DNA of 64,000 nt from an uncultured beta proteobacterium (GTDB lineage: Bacteria; Pseudomonadota; Gammaproteobacteria; Burkholderiales; SG8-41): positions 1 through 64,000 of the forward strand of contig CAISJL010000185.1 in NCBI GenBank assembly GCA_903885665.1, read 5' to 3'. Of this stretch, positions 8,940 through 18,638 are shown piece after piece (the first letter of the stretch is position 1; the number at the start of each line of letters is the position of its first letter). The position numbers were made by a program, and so were the translations under genes. Under the pieces are notes generated by a model. It did no database searches and was not told where the DNA came from. It worked only from the letters and a program-made list of their open reading frames with translations.

Positions 8940-9998
8940 TTAATCACGGTATAAGGTACTCTCTAAGTATTGGTGGCCAATATGCTGACCCCACACCCAC
9001 AATGCAGCGCTTGCGGGCAAGGCCAACAACACGCCAAAAAATCCAAACACGCTCCCAAACGCCAACAAGGCAAACATCACTGCCACTGGATGCAACCCAA
9101 TCCGATCACCCACCAACCACGGCACCAATATCGAACCTTCTAACACATTAGCGACAACGAACACGCCCCACACCCAAAACAATTGCGTCCATTCTGGAAA
9201 CTGTAAAAAACCTGTCAGCGTAGCCAATACCACACCAATAATAACGCCCAAATAAGGCACAAACGTGACCAAACCTGCAATCATGCCTACAGACAGCGCA
9301 TAGTCTAGACCAGCGAACCATAAACCAACGCTATAGAACATCGCCATCGCCAACATCACTAATAACTGCCCACGCAAAAACTCACCCAATACCATGTCAA
9401 TTTCGAGACTGATGGTGCGCGCCGCTGCATGCCAGCGCCTAGGGATCAATCGCTCAACACTAGCAACCAAGGTTACCCAGTCACGCAAAAAATAAAACAA
9501 TAAAACAGGCACCAACACCAGCACGCTAAGCAGCTCAAAGATCGCCAAGCCACCAGTTTTAATACTTGGCAAGACTTTTAACAATACATCGCGAATTTCA
9601 TCACTGTGAGAGACGGTCCAGTCACGCAACACCACAGTCTCTACATTCCAACCAAAATAATGCTGCAACAAGGGCGATACCACGGTATGCAGCCAAGTCG
9701 CTAGCTGTGGCAGCTGACCGGCAATACCTTTGACTTGACGTATCAACAAAGGCAGCACCACCAACAATAGAACAACGAATAAAAACACCAACAAGATCAG
9801 CACCAAAGTTGCGGCAAACGCCCGCGGTAAACGATAGCGCGTCATCATGACTACTAATGGATTACAGATGTAAGCCAGAATTGCTGCTAATAAAAAAGGC
9901 ATCAGAATTGAACTCAGGCCGTATAACACACCGCCAGCCACCAAAACCAGCAATATCCACAGCCCAATCTGTTGCACAGTGCGTTTTGTAGGGTCCAT
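8940..9998 (-). CDS. AI-2E family transporter (PerM/YdgG-like membrane protein)
   Basis: This inner-membrane protein of 352 residues has about seven to eight hydrophobic segments. Its N-terminus is QQIGLWILLVLVAGGVLYG. The family's C-terminal half includes VGMIAGLVTFVPYLGVIIG and the ending FGFFGVLLALPASAALWV. The family exports or exchanges varied small molecules and ions; the cargo cannot be predicted here. It is divergently arranged with purM across a 102-bp gap, which is a conserved feature of this locus. Confidence 0.9.
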   Translation of the reverse strand: MDPTKRTVQQIGLWILLVLVAGGVLYGLSSILMPFLLAAILAYICNPLVVMMTRYRLPRAFAATLVLILLVFLFVVLLLVVLPLLIRQVKGIAGQLPQLATWLHTVVSPLLQHYFGWNVETVVLRDWTVSHSDEIRDVLLKVLPSIKTGGLAIFELLSVLVLVPVLLFYFLRDWVTLVASVERLIPRRWHAAARTISLEIDMVLGEFLRGQLLVMLAMAMFYSVGLWFAGLDYALSVGMIAGLVTFVPYLGVIIGVVLATLTGFLQFPEWTQLFWVWGVFVVANVLEGSILVPWLVGDRIGLHPVAVMFALLAFGSVFGFFGVLLALPASAALWVWGQHIGHQYLESTLYRD

Positions 9999-10100
9999 TT
10001 AAGATAAAATCCACGTTGTCTGAATTTAGAGAGTGCGTATCTTAGCAGGGCTTTGGGATATACACTCAGCTGCTTACCCACACCTCAATGACCGCATCCT

Positions 10101-11168
10101 ATGCCACCCACCAAAACCAAACCCCATTCGACCACTCGTAAAGCCCTGACCTACCGCGCCGCAGGGGTCAATATTGATGCCGGCGAAGCCTTGGTTGAGC
10201 AAATCAAGCCGTTTGCCAAACGCACCATGCGCCCTGGCGTGATGGCTGGAATTGGTGGATTTGGCGCTTTGTTTGCCGTCCCCAAAGGCTATCGCGAACC
10301 CATTCTGGTCTCAGGCACTGATGGCGTAGGCACCAAACTCAAGCTAGCCGTAGAGTGGCGACGCCACGATACCATTGGGATCGACTTGGTCGCCATGAGC
10401 GTCAATGACATCCTGACCTTAGGTGCTGAGCCCTTATTCTTTCTCGATTACTATGCTTGCGGCAAACTCGATGTAAAGTCGGCCACTGCTGTTGTCAAAG
10501 GGATTGCCAGTGGCTGTGAGATGGCAGGTTGCGCACTGATTGGCGGTGAGACCGCTGAGATGCCTGGCATGTATTCCACGGGCGACTACGACTTAGCAGG
10601 GTTTGCGGTTGGCGTCGTCGAGAAAAAAAGCATTATTAATGGTCGCAATATTCGCCCCGGCGATATTATCTTAGGCTTGGGCAGTAACGGTGCGCACTCT
10701 AATGGCTATTCATTAATTCGTAAAATCATTGCCCAGCCTGGGATCAATCCCAGCATGCGCGTGGGGGGTGCAAAGCTCCAAGATTTAGTGATGGCACCTA
10801 CCCGCATCTACGTAAAACCGGTTCTCAAACTAATGCGGACTCTACCGGTCAAAGGTCTAGCGCACATTACCGGCGGCGGTCTGCTCGATAATATTCCACG
10901 GATCTTGGGTGACAAACTCACCGCTGAAATCAAGAGCAATGCCTGGCCCATGCCTCCATTATTTAGCTTCTTACAAGAGCACGGTAATGTTGCCGATAGC
11001 GAAATGCATCGCGTCTTTAATTGCGGTATTGGCATGATTGTTGTGGTTGCTGCCGCCGATGCGGCGCGCGCTCAACGACTACTCGCGCGCGCTGGCGAGT
11101 CGGTGTGGCCAATTGGCACTGTGCGGCGCCGACGCGGCACCGAAGCACAAACCCAAGTCTCTGGCTAA
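10101..11168 (+). CDS. purM: Phosphoribosylformylglycinamidine cyclo-ligase (AIR synthetase)
   Basis: PurM closes the imidazole ring of AIR in purine synthesis. The 355 residues start with the [13 protein letters not shown] motif, followed by [25 protein letters not shown], the ATP-binding stretch [22 protein letters not shown] and [11 protein letters not shown]. All are intact. The N-terminus carries about 15 extra polar residues before LTYR, as is common. Its 3' end lies close to purN, and the two form an operon. Confidence 0.97.
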   Translation: MPPTKTKPHSTTRKALTYRAAGVNIDAGEALVEQIKPFAKRTMRPGVMAGIGGFGALFAVPKGYREPILVSGTDGVGTKLKLAVEWRRHDTIGIDLVAMSVNDILTLGAEPLFFLDYYACGKLDVKSATAVVKGIASGCEMAGCALIGGETAEMPGMYSTGDYDLAGFAVGVVEKKSIINGRNIRPGDIILGLGSNGAHSNGYSLIRKIIAQPGINPSMRVGGAKLQDLVMAPTRIYVKPVLKLMRTLPVKGLAHITGGGLLDNIPRILGDKLTAEIKSNAWPMPPLFSFLQEHGNVADSEMHRVFNCGIGMIVVVAAADAARAQRLLARAGESVWPIGTVRRRRGTEAQTQVSG

Positions 11169-11202
11169 TTCGTCCCAAACTTCACGTATTAAAGGGTGCC
11201 CC

Positions 11203-11850
11203 CTGAAACGTATCGCAATACTAATATCTGGGCGCGGTAGCAACATGGAAGCCCTGCTCCGCGCCAATCTACCAGCCCAGATTGGATTGGTGATAAGTAA
11301 CGACCCCGCTGCCAGCGGGTTGGTCACAGCCAAGGCCCAAGGTATCGCAACACTCGCGATCAATCACCGTCAGTTCGAGACTCGCGCCGCTTTTGAGGTG
11401 GCGTTAGCACAGGCCCTCGATCAATACCAAGCAGACTACATCGTACTCGCTGGTTTCATGCGCGTGCTAACTGCAGAGTTTGTGAATCGCTACTATGGCA
11501 AGCTGATAAACATTCACCCCTCACTACTACCCGCGTTTCCAGGGCTACACACGCATCGCCAAGCCTTGGCAAGCGGAGTCCGCATTCACGGCTGTAGCGT
11601 GCACTTTGTCACCCCCCAACTCGATCACGGCCCCATCATTGCACAAGCTGCAGTCGCGGTACACAACAATGACACCGAGGACTCACTGGCTGCACGCGTA
11701 TTGCAACAAGAGCATCAAATCTATCCGCAAGTATTACGGTGGCTGTGTGCAGATCGAGTCTCGATTAACGCCCAAGGTGGTGTAGATATCGCTAACGCCT
11801 CAGCGCCACATGGGGCGCTACAGTCGCCTGCTATAGCACAGATTAACTAA
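11203..11850 (+). CDS. purN: Phosphoribosylglycinamide formyltransferase
   Basis: PurN formylates GAR using 10-formyl-THF. Motifs are RIAILISGRGSNMEALL at the N-terminus, IVLAGFMRVL, and INIHPSLLPAFPG with the catalytic Asn/His, then the late DHGPII. The start is unusual. The canonical first residues, before KRIAILISGRGS, fall on a CTG (11203-11205) preceded by AAAGGG at a 6-nt spacing. No ATG or GTG is near. Nearest conventional in-frame starts are a TTG at 11113 and an ATG at 11038, both inside purM, adding 30 and 55 residues with no family resemblance. I report the CTG as the likely core boundary, not as proven. Confidence 0.88.
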   Translation: MKRIAILISGRGSNMEALLRANLPAQIGLVISNDPAASGLVTAKAQGIATLAINHRQFETRAAFEVALAQALDQYQADYIVLAGFMRVLTAEFVNRYYGKLINIHPSLLPAFPGLHTHRQALASGVRIHGCSVHFVTPQLDHGPIIAQAAVAVHNNDTEDSLAARVLQQEHQIYPQVLRWLCADRVSINAQGGVDIANASAPHGALQSPAIAQIN

Positions 11851-11900
11851 CGCAACTTTTATTGTGCCGCACGATGGCGAGCCATCCTCAGCTTATTATG

Positions 11901-11956
11901 TTTATTTATTTGTTTGTTTGATTTTTATTCTTTGTTCTTTGTTTTTTGTTCTTTGT
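11901..11956. repeat. T-rich simple repeats before the DUF3108 gene
   Basis: Runs of TTTA, TTTG and about four TTCTTTG-like units fill the 123-bp gap after purN and end about 18 bp before the next ATG. The plus strand is almost free of C and strongly T-biased. No hairpin terminator is seen. Confidence 0.6.
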
Positions 11957-11973
11957 TTTAGAGCTTACACCCT

Positions 11974-12759
11974 ATGCCTAATATTTTAAATGCTCTATTC
12001 GCCCTGACCTCCATCCACAATACAATGCGCGGACGCTACAAACGTTACTGGGATTACTGGGCAATGTGTATCCTGTTGTTATGCACAGCATCGCCTCAAA
12101 TCACAGTGGTTCAAGCTGCGCCAATTGCGGTCGAAGCCGAATATCAAGTCAGCATGAATGGCATGACAATTGCCACCTTGCATGAGCACTTTAGTGTGCA
12201 GCAAAACAAATATCAAAGTTTTAGCGAATTACGGCCCAGTGGTCTACTCGCCATCGTTAAACCCAATCCAATTCAAGTCACAAGTGTCGGACTCGTTTTG
12301 CGTACAGGACTGCAACCACTGCAGTTCGAAGGTGGCATTGGTGAAGCCGAATCGAAACGCGTAAGCGCCCAATTTGATTGGAAAACGCTTACCCTACAGA
12401 TCACTCACAATGGCCGTAGCGAACAACTCGTATTAAGCGCCGGACTTCAAGATAGACTCTCTGTGATGTATCAGTTTTTATACCTCAGTCCAGCCCAAGT
12501 GGCCAATCTAAGCTTTGAGATGACAAACGGTCGTAATGTAGAGACCTACCACTATCAACTCGGGCCCGACCAAGAGATCGACACCCCCTTAGGCAAGCTA
12601 CATGTTCTACACTTAGTGCGACAACGCCCCAATAACGAACCCGTAGTAGAAGTGTGGTTAGCCAAAGATCAACAGCTCATGCCTGTTAAAATGCGTATCA
12701 TCGAGCGCAATGGCAGTCGCTACGAACAACTGATTAGCCGCTTAAAGTTACAGCTCTAA
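11974..12759 (+). CDS. DUF3108 domain-containing exported protein (first of two)
   Basis: The 261-residue protein has a late N-terminal hydrophobic segment (about 32-50, MCILLLCTASPQITVVQAA), consistent with a signal peptide or anchor. It is followed by a DUF3108 domain: VEAEYQVSMNGMTIATLHEHF, then a C-terminal TPLGKLHVLHLVRQR...VEVWLAKDQQLMPVKM stretch typical of the family. DUF3108 proteins are predicted periplasmic beta-rich proteins of unknown function. A second DUF3108 gene follows after 6 bp, then rsmB, so all three are likely co-transcribed. An earlier Met than the signal-like segment is used, leaving a long 30-residue leader; Met18 is an alternative start. Confidence 0.82.
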   Translation: MPNILNALFALTSIHNTMRGRYKRYWDYWAMCILLLCTASPQITVVQAAPIAVEAEYQVSMNGMTIATLHEHFSVQQNKYQSFSELRPSGLLAIVKPNPIQVTSVGLVLRTGLQPLQFEGGIGEAESKRVSAQFDWKTLTLQITHNGRSEQLVLSAGLQDRLSVMYQFLYLSPAQVANLSFEMTNGRNVETYHYQLGPDQEIDTPLGKLHVLHLVRQRPNNEPVVEVWLAKDQQLMPVKMRIIERNGSRYEQLISRLKLQL

Positions 12760-12765
12760 ACTAAC

Positions 12766-13917
12766 ATGGCTACGCACGCTATGCATATTGCTGGGCGCCG
12801 CTTTACTGTTGCACTGTTGCTGTCTATTGCTGTACACGCGCTATTTAGCGCTGCACCCTTGCTACGCTCAGACGCTCGAGATGCCGCATCAGCGATCAGC
12901 ATTAACCCTCAACTTAATGCACAACTGAACACACAACTTGTACCTTTGAAACCAACGGCGCCAACGCGCACACCTACACTGCAACCTGCTTCGCAAGCTA
13001 GCGTTGCGAGCGCCCCAATCGACACCAACAACCCTGCTGCCACCGACAACAAGCCAGCCAACACAACCGCCCAAACAGATACAACAGGAACCCTAAATCC
13101 CCCACTGGAGAATAACGCTCAAACCGCTGCCACCGAATCGGTGTCAACCGCAGTAGCAACCGTCTCCACGCCCATTCAAACCTCTCAAACCCCTTCAATC
13201 TCACAAACCTCTTCATCCTCTACATCCTCACCATCCACCCCACCCACGACCGAGTTTCAATTCCCTCGCCACATCCGCATTGACTACCGGATGTCTATGG
13301 GGGTCCTTACAGTAGGTCACACTGTGCAAACTTGGTCCTCGGATGGTGAGCGCTATCAGGTACAAAGTCGCTCCGAGAGTTCTGGGCTCGTCGAACTCTT
13401 TAAGCCGCATCGCTTTAATTACCGTAGCAGCGGGCTGGTGGCAGGTCGTCGCCTCCAGCCCGAATATTTTATTGCTGATGAGCAACGCGGCAGTCGTAAT
13501 AGTGGCTCACACATTCAATTTAACTGGACTGCCAGCCAGATACACATCTCCCAACCCAACACTAGCCATACCATCAACACGCTACCGCTACCCCCAGACA
13601 GTCAAGACTTAATCAGTCTGATCTATCAATTAGCCCTACAACCGCCTACAATCGGGCGCTTACAACAACCCTATACCTTGGGCAGAAAGATTGATGTGGC
13701 GCACTTCGATGTGCGCCCGCCCGAAGTGGTCCATACCCCGCTAGGTGCGCTACATGCAATTCCAGTCGTACAATTGCGCACTCCTAACACTGAAAGTATT
13801 GCTATTTGGCTAGCGACCGAGTATCACCATCTACCCATACGCATCCATTTTTATAACCGCGAAGGCAATTTGGCTGGCGAACAACTCGTCACCTCATTAC
13901 AAGTTAGCACACCATGA
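12766..13917 (+). CDS. DUF3108 domain-containing protein with N-terminal membrane anchor and Pro/Thr/Ser-rich spacer
   Basis: The 383 residues comprise an N-terminal hydrophobic segment (about 14-30), a low-complexity Thr/Pro/Ala/Ser/Gln spacer (about 45-165) reminiscent of TonB-like periplasm-spanning linkers, and a DUF3108 domain (about 170-383). The domain begins IRIDYRMSMGVLTVGHTVQTW and ends with TPLGALHAIPVVQLR...IAIWLA. It is a paralogue of the preceding gene with the same domain ending. Its stop overlaps the rsmB start (ATGA). Function is unknown; an envelope role is inferred from the anchor and spacer. Confidence 0.85.
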   Translation: MATHAMHIAGRRFTVALLLSIAVHALFSAAPLLRSDARDAASAISINPQLNAQLNTQLVPLKPTAPTRTPTLQPASQASVASAPIDTNNPAATDNKPANTTAQTDTTGTLNPPLENNAQTAATESVSTAVATVSTPIQTSQTPSISQTSSSSTSSPSTPPTTEFQFPRHIRIDYRMSMGVLTVGHTVQTWSSDGERYQVQSRSESSGLVELFKPHRFNYRSSGLVAGRRLQPEYFIADEQRGSRNSGSHIQFNWTASQIHISQPNTSHTINTLPLPPDSQDLISLIYQLALQPPTIGRLQQPYTLGRKIDVAHFDVRPPEVVHTPLGALHAIPVVQLRTPNTESIAIWLATEYHHLPIRIHFYNREGNLAGEQLVTSLQVSTP

Positions 13918-15239
13918 AACCAACAAAATCCATCAGACCTATTAGATCCGCTAAGCCCCCTGTTCCTGAGTCTGCAGCCCGCCTGCCAACCAGTGCACGC
14001 TTAGCAGATACCGCTACCGCATTAGCACGAGTCCTCACCATGACCTACCCCGCTGATGCGGTATTAAATCGCTATTTTCGCGAACGTCATACCCTAGGTC
14101 CACTCGATCGCGCTTTTGTCGCAGAAGCGGTGTTTGGCGTATTACGCCGCAAACTCTTACTCGATTACATCGCCCCCGATGCCAGCCCTCGACAATTAAT
14201 TTTGCTGTGGCTAACGCGCATCGCCGGGTTTAGCAGTAAAGACATTGCAACCGTATGCTCTAAAGATGAAGCTGAGTGGCTGACCACCACCAAGTCAAAA
14301 TCCACCGATGCCTTGCCCTTATCAGTCGAAGCTGATCTGCCGGAATGGATTGTCGAGCGCTTACTTCCACTACACGACGCTGAGTTTATACGCGCGCTCG
14401 GACGTTCACTGCAAGAGGCCGCCCCGCTTGATCTACGCGTCAACACTATTCGCACCACGCGCGCAATCGCCTTAGCTGAACTTAATGCTCATGGGATTGA
14501 AGCATGGCCCATGCCCTATTCCCCAGTCGGCATTCGCGTCAAAGGTAAGCCATCCATTAATCGCCTAGCGCTATTTACGACGGGCGCGCTTGAAGTGCAA
14601 GACGAAGGCAGTCAGCTATTGGGCTACTTAGTTGCGCCAAGGCGCACTGATTTGGTGGTTGATTTCTGTGCCGGCGCCGGTGGCAAAACCTTAATGCTTG
14701 GTGCGTTAATGCACTCACAGGGTCGGATCTACGCCTTTGATGTATCGCGTAAACGTCTCGATCATCTCAAGCCCCGCCTCAAACGCTCAGGACTATCAAA
14801 TTTACACCCGCTAGTCATTGCCCATGAAAACGACACGAAGGTAAAACGCTTAGCCGGCAAAATCGATCGCGTCTTAGTCGATGCACCGTGCAGCGGCTTG
14901 GGCACCTTGCGTCGCAATCCAGACCTGAAGTTTCGCCAATCACCGGAGGGCGTTGCTGAGTTGGTGGCCAAACAAACCGCAATCATTAATGCAGCAGCTC
15001 GCTTGGTAAAACCAGGCGGCCGCTTAGTCTATGCAACTTGTAGTTTATTGGCCGAAGAAAATCATGCGATTATCGATGCATTTCTCGCAGCACACCCTGA
15101 ATTCACAGCACTTGATTGTGAAGACTTATTGCAACGTCAAGACATCACTATTGCGTGTGGCCCGAGATTGCAACTGTGGACACAAACCCACCACACCGAT
15201 GGCTTTTTTGCAGCAGCGATGCAACGCGCCGCGTCATAA
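13914..15239 (+). CDS. rsmB: RsmB-type 16S rRNA (cytosine-5-) methyltransferase
   Basis: The SAM-dependent m5C methyltransferase has an N-terminal NusB-like helical domain (about 25-130) and a C-terminal Rossmann domain. The SAM site is VVDFCAGAGGKTLMLG. The two conserved cysteines of RNA m5C enzymes are in DAPCSGLGTLRRNPDLK and VYATCSLLAEEN. At 441 residues it matches RsmB/Fmu. The first 25 residues are a basic, Pro-rich extension. It overlaps the preceding gene by 4 bp, so translation is probably coupled. Confidence 0.92.
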   Translation: MKPTKSIRPIRSAKPPVPESAARLPTSARLADTATALARVLTMTYPADAVLNRYFRERHTLGPLDRAFVAEAVFGVLRRKLLLDYIAPDASPRQLILLWLTRIAGFSSKDIATVCSKDEAEWLTTTKSKSTDALPLSVEADLPEWIVERLLPLHDAEFIRALGRSLQEAAPLDLRVNTIRTTRAIALAELNAHGIEAWPMPYSPVGIRVKGKPSINRLALFTTGALEVQDEGSQLLGYLVAPRRTDLVVDFCAGAGGKTLMLGALMHSQGRIYAFDVSRKRLDHLKPRLKRSGLSNLHPLVIAHENDTKVKRLAGKIDRVLVDAPCSGLGTLRRNPDLKFRQSPEGVAELVAKQTAIINAAARLVKPGGRLVYATCSLLAEENHAIIDAFLAAHPEFTALDCEDLLQRQDITIACGPRLQLWTQTHHTDGFFAAAMQRAAS

Positions 15240-15358
15240 TCACGCCATGCATGCTAAGATTTACAACGCCTAGAGACGCCACCCAAAATCAACGCCAGCC
15301 GATCAGTTTAGGCGTTCTCTATACACACTGATTTTCTTTGCGAATCGGTAACGACAAT

Positions 15359-16645
15359 ATGGTTGAATTATCTGAATTACAGGGTCTGATCTCAAAATTA
15401 TGGCAGCAGTTACATAGCGTGCAAGCGCTTTGGCAACTGGCCACTCTTGGACTATGTCTAGGTCTGGGTGCGTTGCTTGCCCATTACTTTGCTCCGCGCA
15501 CCGCACCAACTACCCAAACGCTTAGTCGCGCCGGCTTGCAGCGCCTGCTGTTTCCCCTGTCTTCATTACTGTTAGTATTAATAGCCAAAGGGGTATTACT
15601 ACATTGGTATAAACAAGCTCCAATTCTTAACCTCGCTAGTGCACTACTCATTGCCTTAGCTTTGATCCGTAGCGCCGCATTCATTATGCGTCACACCTTC
15701 GCGTCGGGGCCTTGGTTACTGGCCTCTGAGCGCTGGTTAAGTTGGGCAGCATGGCTAGGCGTGATTATCTACACCAGTGGTTTGTGGCCGGTATTACGCG
15801 AAGCACTGCAAGATATTGGTTTTAGCATTGGCAAGTATCAAATCTCTTTGCTGCTACTGTTGCAAGGTGGATTAGCAGTAACTGCCGCAATGCTAATTGC
15901 ACTATGGCTGGGACGGGTAGCTGAAGCACGCATTATGAATGCGCTCAGCCTGCAAATTAATTTGCGGGTCATGTTCACCAAGCTCATTCAATTCATACTG
16001 ATTGTCTCAGCACTATTACTTACCCTGCCAGTTCTGGGTATTGATCTGACTGTGTTGTCAGTGTTCGGCGGCATGCTCGGTGTCGGCCTGGGTTTTGGCT
16101 TACAAAAAATTGCGGCCAATTATGTGAGCAGCTTTATTATTTTGATTGATCGTGCCGTCAGCATTGGTGACTTAGTCACCATTGGTAGCCATACCGGCAC
16201 ACTCACGAAAATGACTGCTCGCTATGTGGTGGTGCGCCACAATTCCGGTCTGGAGGCGATCATTCCCAACGAAACAATTATTACCTCAACGGTGTTTAAT
16301 CATACCTATAGCGACCGCCGTGTACACATTGCGATGCCAGTCCAAATTGCTTATAACGCCGACCTCGAGCTCGCTAAGACGATTATGTTAACTGCAGCGC
16401 ATCATCAACATCGCGCCTTGCGTGAACCAGAAGCCCGAGTCTTTGTATTAGCATTTGCTGATCATGGGCTTAGCCTTGAATTGAGTTTCTGGGTGGAGGA
16501 TAGCGATCATGTATATACCGCTTTGCGCTCTGCCATTTACACCGAAATTTGGCATGAGTTTCGCAATCAAGGTATCGAAATTCCCTACCCGCAGCGTGAT
16601 ATACGCCTAATTAGGGCAGAAAAAAACTCCGCCCGATCAAAATAA
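15359..16645 (+). CDS. Mechanosensitive ion channel of the MscS family
   Basis: An upstream TTG would add seven residues; the ATG at 15359 is the natural start, giving 428 residues. Several hydrophobic segments (about 20-45, 65-85, 90-115, 130-150, 165-195, 210-235) precede the MscS pore helix GGMLGVGLGFGLQKIAANY. These are followed by the beta domain (RAVSIGDLVTIGSHTGTLTKM, then IPNETIITSTVFNHTYSDRRV) and an alpha/beta C-terminus. The long N-terminal membrane region is that of larger MscS relatives, not E. coli MscS itself. It likely releases solutes under hypo-osmotic shock. Confidence 0.9.
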   Translation: MVELSELQGLISKLWQQLHSVQALWQLATLGLCLGLGALLAHYFAPRTAPTTQTLSRAGLQRLLFPLSSLLLVLIAKGVLLHWYKQAPILNLASALLIALALIRSAAFIMRHTFASGPWLLASERWLSWAAWLGVIIYTSGLWPVLREALQDIGFSIGKYQISLLLLLQGGLAVTAAMLIALWLGRVAEARIMNALSLQINLRVMFTKLIQFILIVSALLLTLPVLGIDLTVLSVFGGMLGVGLGFGLQKIAANYVSSFIILIDRAVSIGDLVTIGSHTGTLTKMTARYVVVRHNSGLEAIIPNETIITSTVFNHTYSDRRVHIAMPVQIAYNADLELAKTIMLTAAHHQHRALREPEARVFVLAFADHGLSLELSFWVEDSDHVYTALRSAIYTEIWHEFRNQGIEIPYPQRDIRLIRAEKNSARSK

Positions 16646-16783
16646 ATCCTTTAATTTCAGTAGGTTACTGCAGTTTCACAAGCGCCGCCACTTGCCCACT
16701 ATCCCCTGCGATTGAACTTCGGTACACTCTAGGGGACTAAAGTTGTGCAATCATCTGCGCAACTACAACAATAGGAAGATGCA

Positions 16784-17944
16784 ATGCTCAACGGATTTCT
16801 GAATTTATCGTGGTGGGGTGATGTAGTCTACGCCCTGATTGTGACGCATATTACAATCGCTTCAGTCACGATATATCTTCATCGCCACTCGGCACATCGT
16901 GCTCTCGAGTTACACCCAATACCTGCACACTTTTTCCGCTTCTGGCTGTGGCTCACCACCGGGATGCTCACCAAACACTGGACAGCAATCCACCGTAAAC
17001 ATCACGCCAAATGCGAAACTGCTGAAGATCCACATAGCCCACAATTTTACGGCATTCGCACCGTTTTACTGCGCGGCGCAGAGCTCTATCGGAATGAAGG
17101 CCGCAACAAAGAAACCTTAGAGCGTTACGGCCACGGCACACCCGATGATTGGCTAGAGCGCAATATCTATAACCATGACCGAATCGGCATCTATACCATG
17201 CTGACAATTAATCTATTGTTATGCGGCCCGATTGGCCTGACCATTTGGGCTGTACAAATGCTATGGATTCCGCTACTGGCCGCCGGTGTTATTAATGGCA
17301 TTGGTCACTACTGGGGCTATCGCAACTTCCAGCCAGAGGACGCTAGCACCAATATCATGCCTTGGGGTCTATTGATCGGGGGCGAGGAGTTGCACAACAA
17401 TCATCATGCTTATCCAACTTCAGCAAAGCTCTCCAATAGCTGGTATGAATTTGACATCGGCTGGCTCTATATTCGTATCCTTGAGACCTTTGGCCTGGCG
17501 CGAGTGAAAAAAGTAGCGCCAAAGTTACGCCTTAATCCTAGCAAAACCACTTGCGACCTCGAAACCTTACAAGCGATTGCTACGCACCGCTATGAAGTCA
17601 TTGCCAAATATTCAAGCACGCTACGAGATACCTGTGTGGCTGAGTTACAAGCCCTTAAAGGCGAGGCTGCAGGCATTGATACCGCTATGATCAAGCGTTG
17701 GTTACGGATTGAAAAAGCAGCATTGCCTGAGGCCGAACAAGCCAAACGCGAGCTCATGCTCAGCAGTAGCAATTCCCTAAAGACTATCTATCAAATGCGC
17801 GAAGAACTTGCTCAGCTCTGGCAACGCTCTAATGCCTCGACAGATCAATTAGTGAAGCAGCTCGAGAACTGGTGCCATCGTGCCGAGAGCAGTGGCATTG
17901 TAGCGCTAGAACGCTTTTCTAAGCGTCTACGCTGTTATGCATAG
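16784..17944 (+). CDS. Membrane fatty acid (acyl-CoA/acyl-lipid) delta-9-type desaturase
   Basis: Three histidine boxes of integral membrane desaturases are intact: HRHSAHR near residue 34, HRKHHAKCE near 71, and HNNHHAYP near 205. Hydrophobic pairs flank them (about 10-30 and 140-175). The family inserts a double bond into saturated acyl chains using a di-iron centre. The last roughly 100 residues form a helical, charged tail longer than in minimal family members. A GGAAG ribosome site precedes the ATG. It is followed within 22 bp by a strong terminator. Confidence 0.9.
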   Translation: MLNGFLNLSWWGDVVYALIVTHITIASVTIYLHRHSAHRALELHPIPAHFFRFWLWLTTGMLTKHWTAIHRKHHAKCETAEDPHSPQFYGIRTVLLRGAELYRNEGRNKETLERYGHGTPDDWLERNIYNHDRIGIYTMLTINLLLCGPIGLTIWAVQMLWIPLLAAGVINGIGHYWGYRNFQPEDASTNIMPWGLLIGGEELHNNHHAYPTSAKLSNSWYEFDIGWLYIRILETFGLARVKKVAPKLRLNPSKTTCDLETLQAIATHRYEVIAKYSSTLRDTCVAELQALKGEAAGIDTAMIKRWLRIEKAALPEAEQAKRELMLSSSNSLKTIYQMREELAQLWQRSNASTDQLVKQLENWCHRAESSGIVALERFSKRLRCYA

Positions 17945-17965
17945 CGCAGCTTAAAAGCTGCCAAT

Positions 17966-17993
17966 AAAAAAGTCCGCTTTAGCGGACTTTTTT
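17966..17993 (+). terminator. Rho-independent terminator after the desaturase gene
   Basis: A run of six A and GTCCGC pairs through a TTTA loop with GCGGAC and six T. The symmetry means it can also end transcripts from the right, such as rpmG. Confidence 0.9.
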
Positions 17994-18090
17994 ATTAAAC
18001 TCATTTATTGCTACGGTCTTTGATCCTGCAATATCGATCCCCAGATCAAAGGCATCGAAAAAATGACATCGGGACTATGTTAATTGAAAC

Positions 18091-18246
18091 TTATTTGATC
18101 TTCGCTTCTTTGTAAGCAACATGCTTACGAGCAATCGGATCAAACTTCTTGATTTCCATCTTTTCAGTCATGGTTCGCTTATTTTTAGTCGTTGTATAAA
18201 AGTGACCAGTGCCAGCAGTTGATTCGAGTTTGATTTTTTCACGCAT
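18091..18246 (-). CDS. rpmG: 50S ribosomal protein L33
   Basis: A 51-residue protein reading [10 protein letters not shown], then [13 protein letters not shown] and ending in [10 protein letters not shown]. This is the standard L33 sequence and length. It belongs to the large ribosomal subunit. The Cys-free form lacks the zinc-binding CxxC pairs found in some L33 paralogues. It follows rpmB by 14 bp, the usual rpmB-rpmG operon, and a shared terminator lies downstream. Confidence 0.97.
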   Translation of the reverse strand: MREKIKLESTAGTGHFYTTTKNKRTMTEKMEIKKFDPIARKHVAYKEAKIK

Positions 18247-18260
18247 GATGGCAACCCCAG

Positions 18261-18497
18261 TTAAATATTCATGCCCTGCTCGCGCAGGTCAGCTAAAACG
18301 ACATCGATCCCTTTACGGTCGATAGTGCGCAATCCTGCTTGCGATACGCGCAAGCTCACCCAACGCGTTTCGCTCTCAACCCAAAACCGGCGCTTATGCA
18401 GGTTAGGTAGAAAACGACGCTTGGTCTTGTTGTTCGCATGGGAAACATTGTTCCCAACCATTGGCTTCTTACCGGTGACGTCACAGACGCGTGGCAT
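18261..18497 (-). CDS. rpmB: 50S ribosomal protein L28
   Basis: The 78-residue L28 begins [20 protein letters not shown] and continues with [16 protein letters not shown] and [18 protein letters not shown]. An upstream in-frame ATG at 18533 would add 12 non-conserved residues and would lie inside the likely promoter, so I set the start at the canonical Met. Confidence 0.97.
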   Translation of the reverse strand: MPRVCDVTGKKPMVGNNVSHANNKTKRRFLPNLHKRRFWVESETRWVSLRVSQAGLRTIDRKGIDVVLADLREQGMNI

Positions 18498-18528
18498 AGC
18501 AGTACTCCGCAAATTCTGAAAAGGGCGA

Positions 18529-18558
18529 ATCATACACTGGATTGACCGGCCAACTCAA
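18529..18558 (-). promoter_or_regulatory. Predicted sigma-70 promoter of rpmB-rpmG
   Basis: On the minus strand TTGAGT and TATGAT are separated by 18 bp, with the -10 box about 32 bp before the rpmB start. Spacing and sequence fit a housekeeping promoter. This is predicted from sequence only. Confidence 0.5.
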
Positions 18559-18638
18559 CCTTTATTGAATATTATGCTAAAAAGAATACATGCCACCAAT
18601 CACCGCACAAAAAAACAAAATCCATTTAAATCAGGATG

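Noticed and set aside
18019-18050. TTTGATC...GATCAAA inverted repeat near rpmG
   Set aside because: The stem is only 7 bp with an 18-nt loop and no T run, next to a far better terminator; probably chance.
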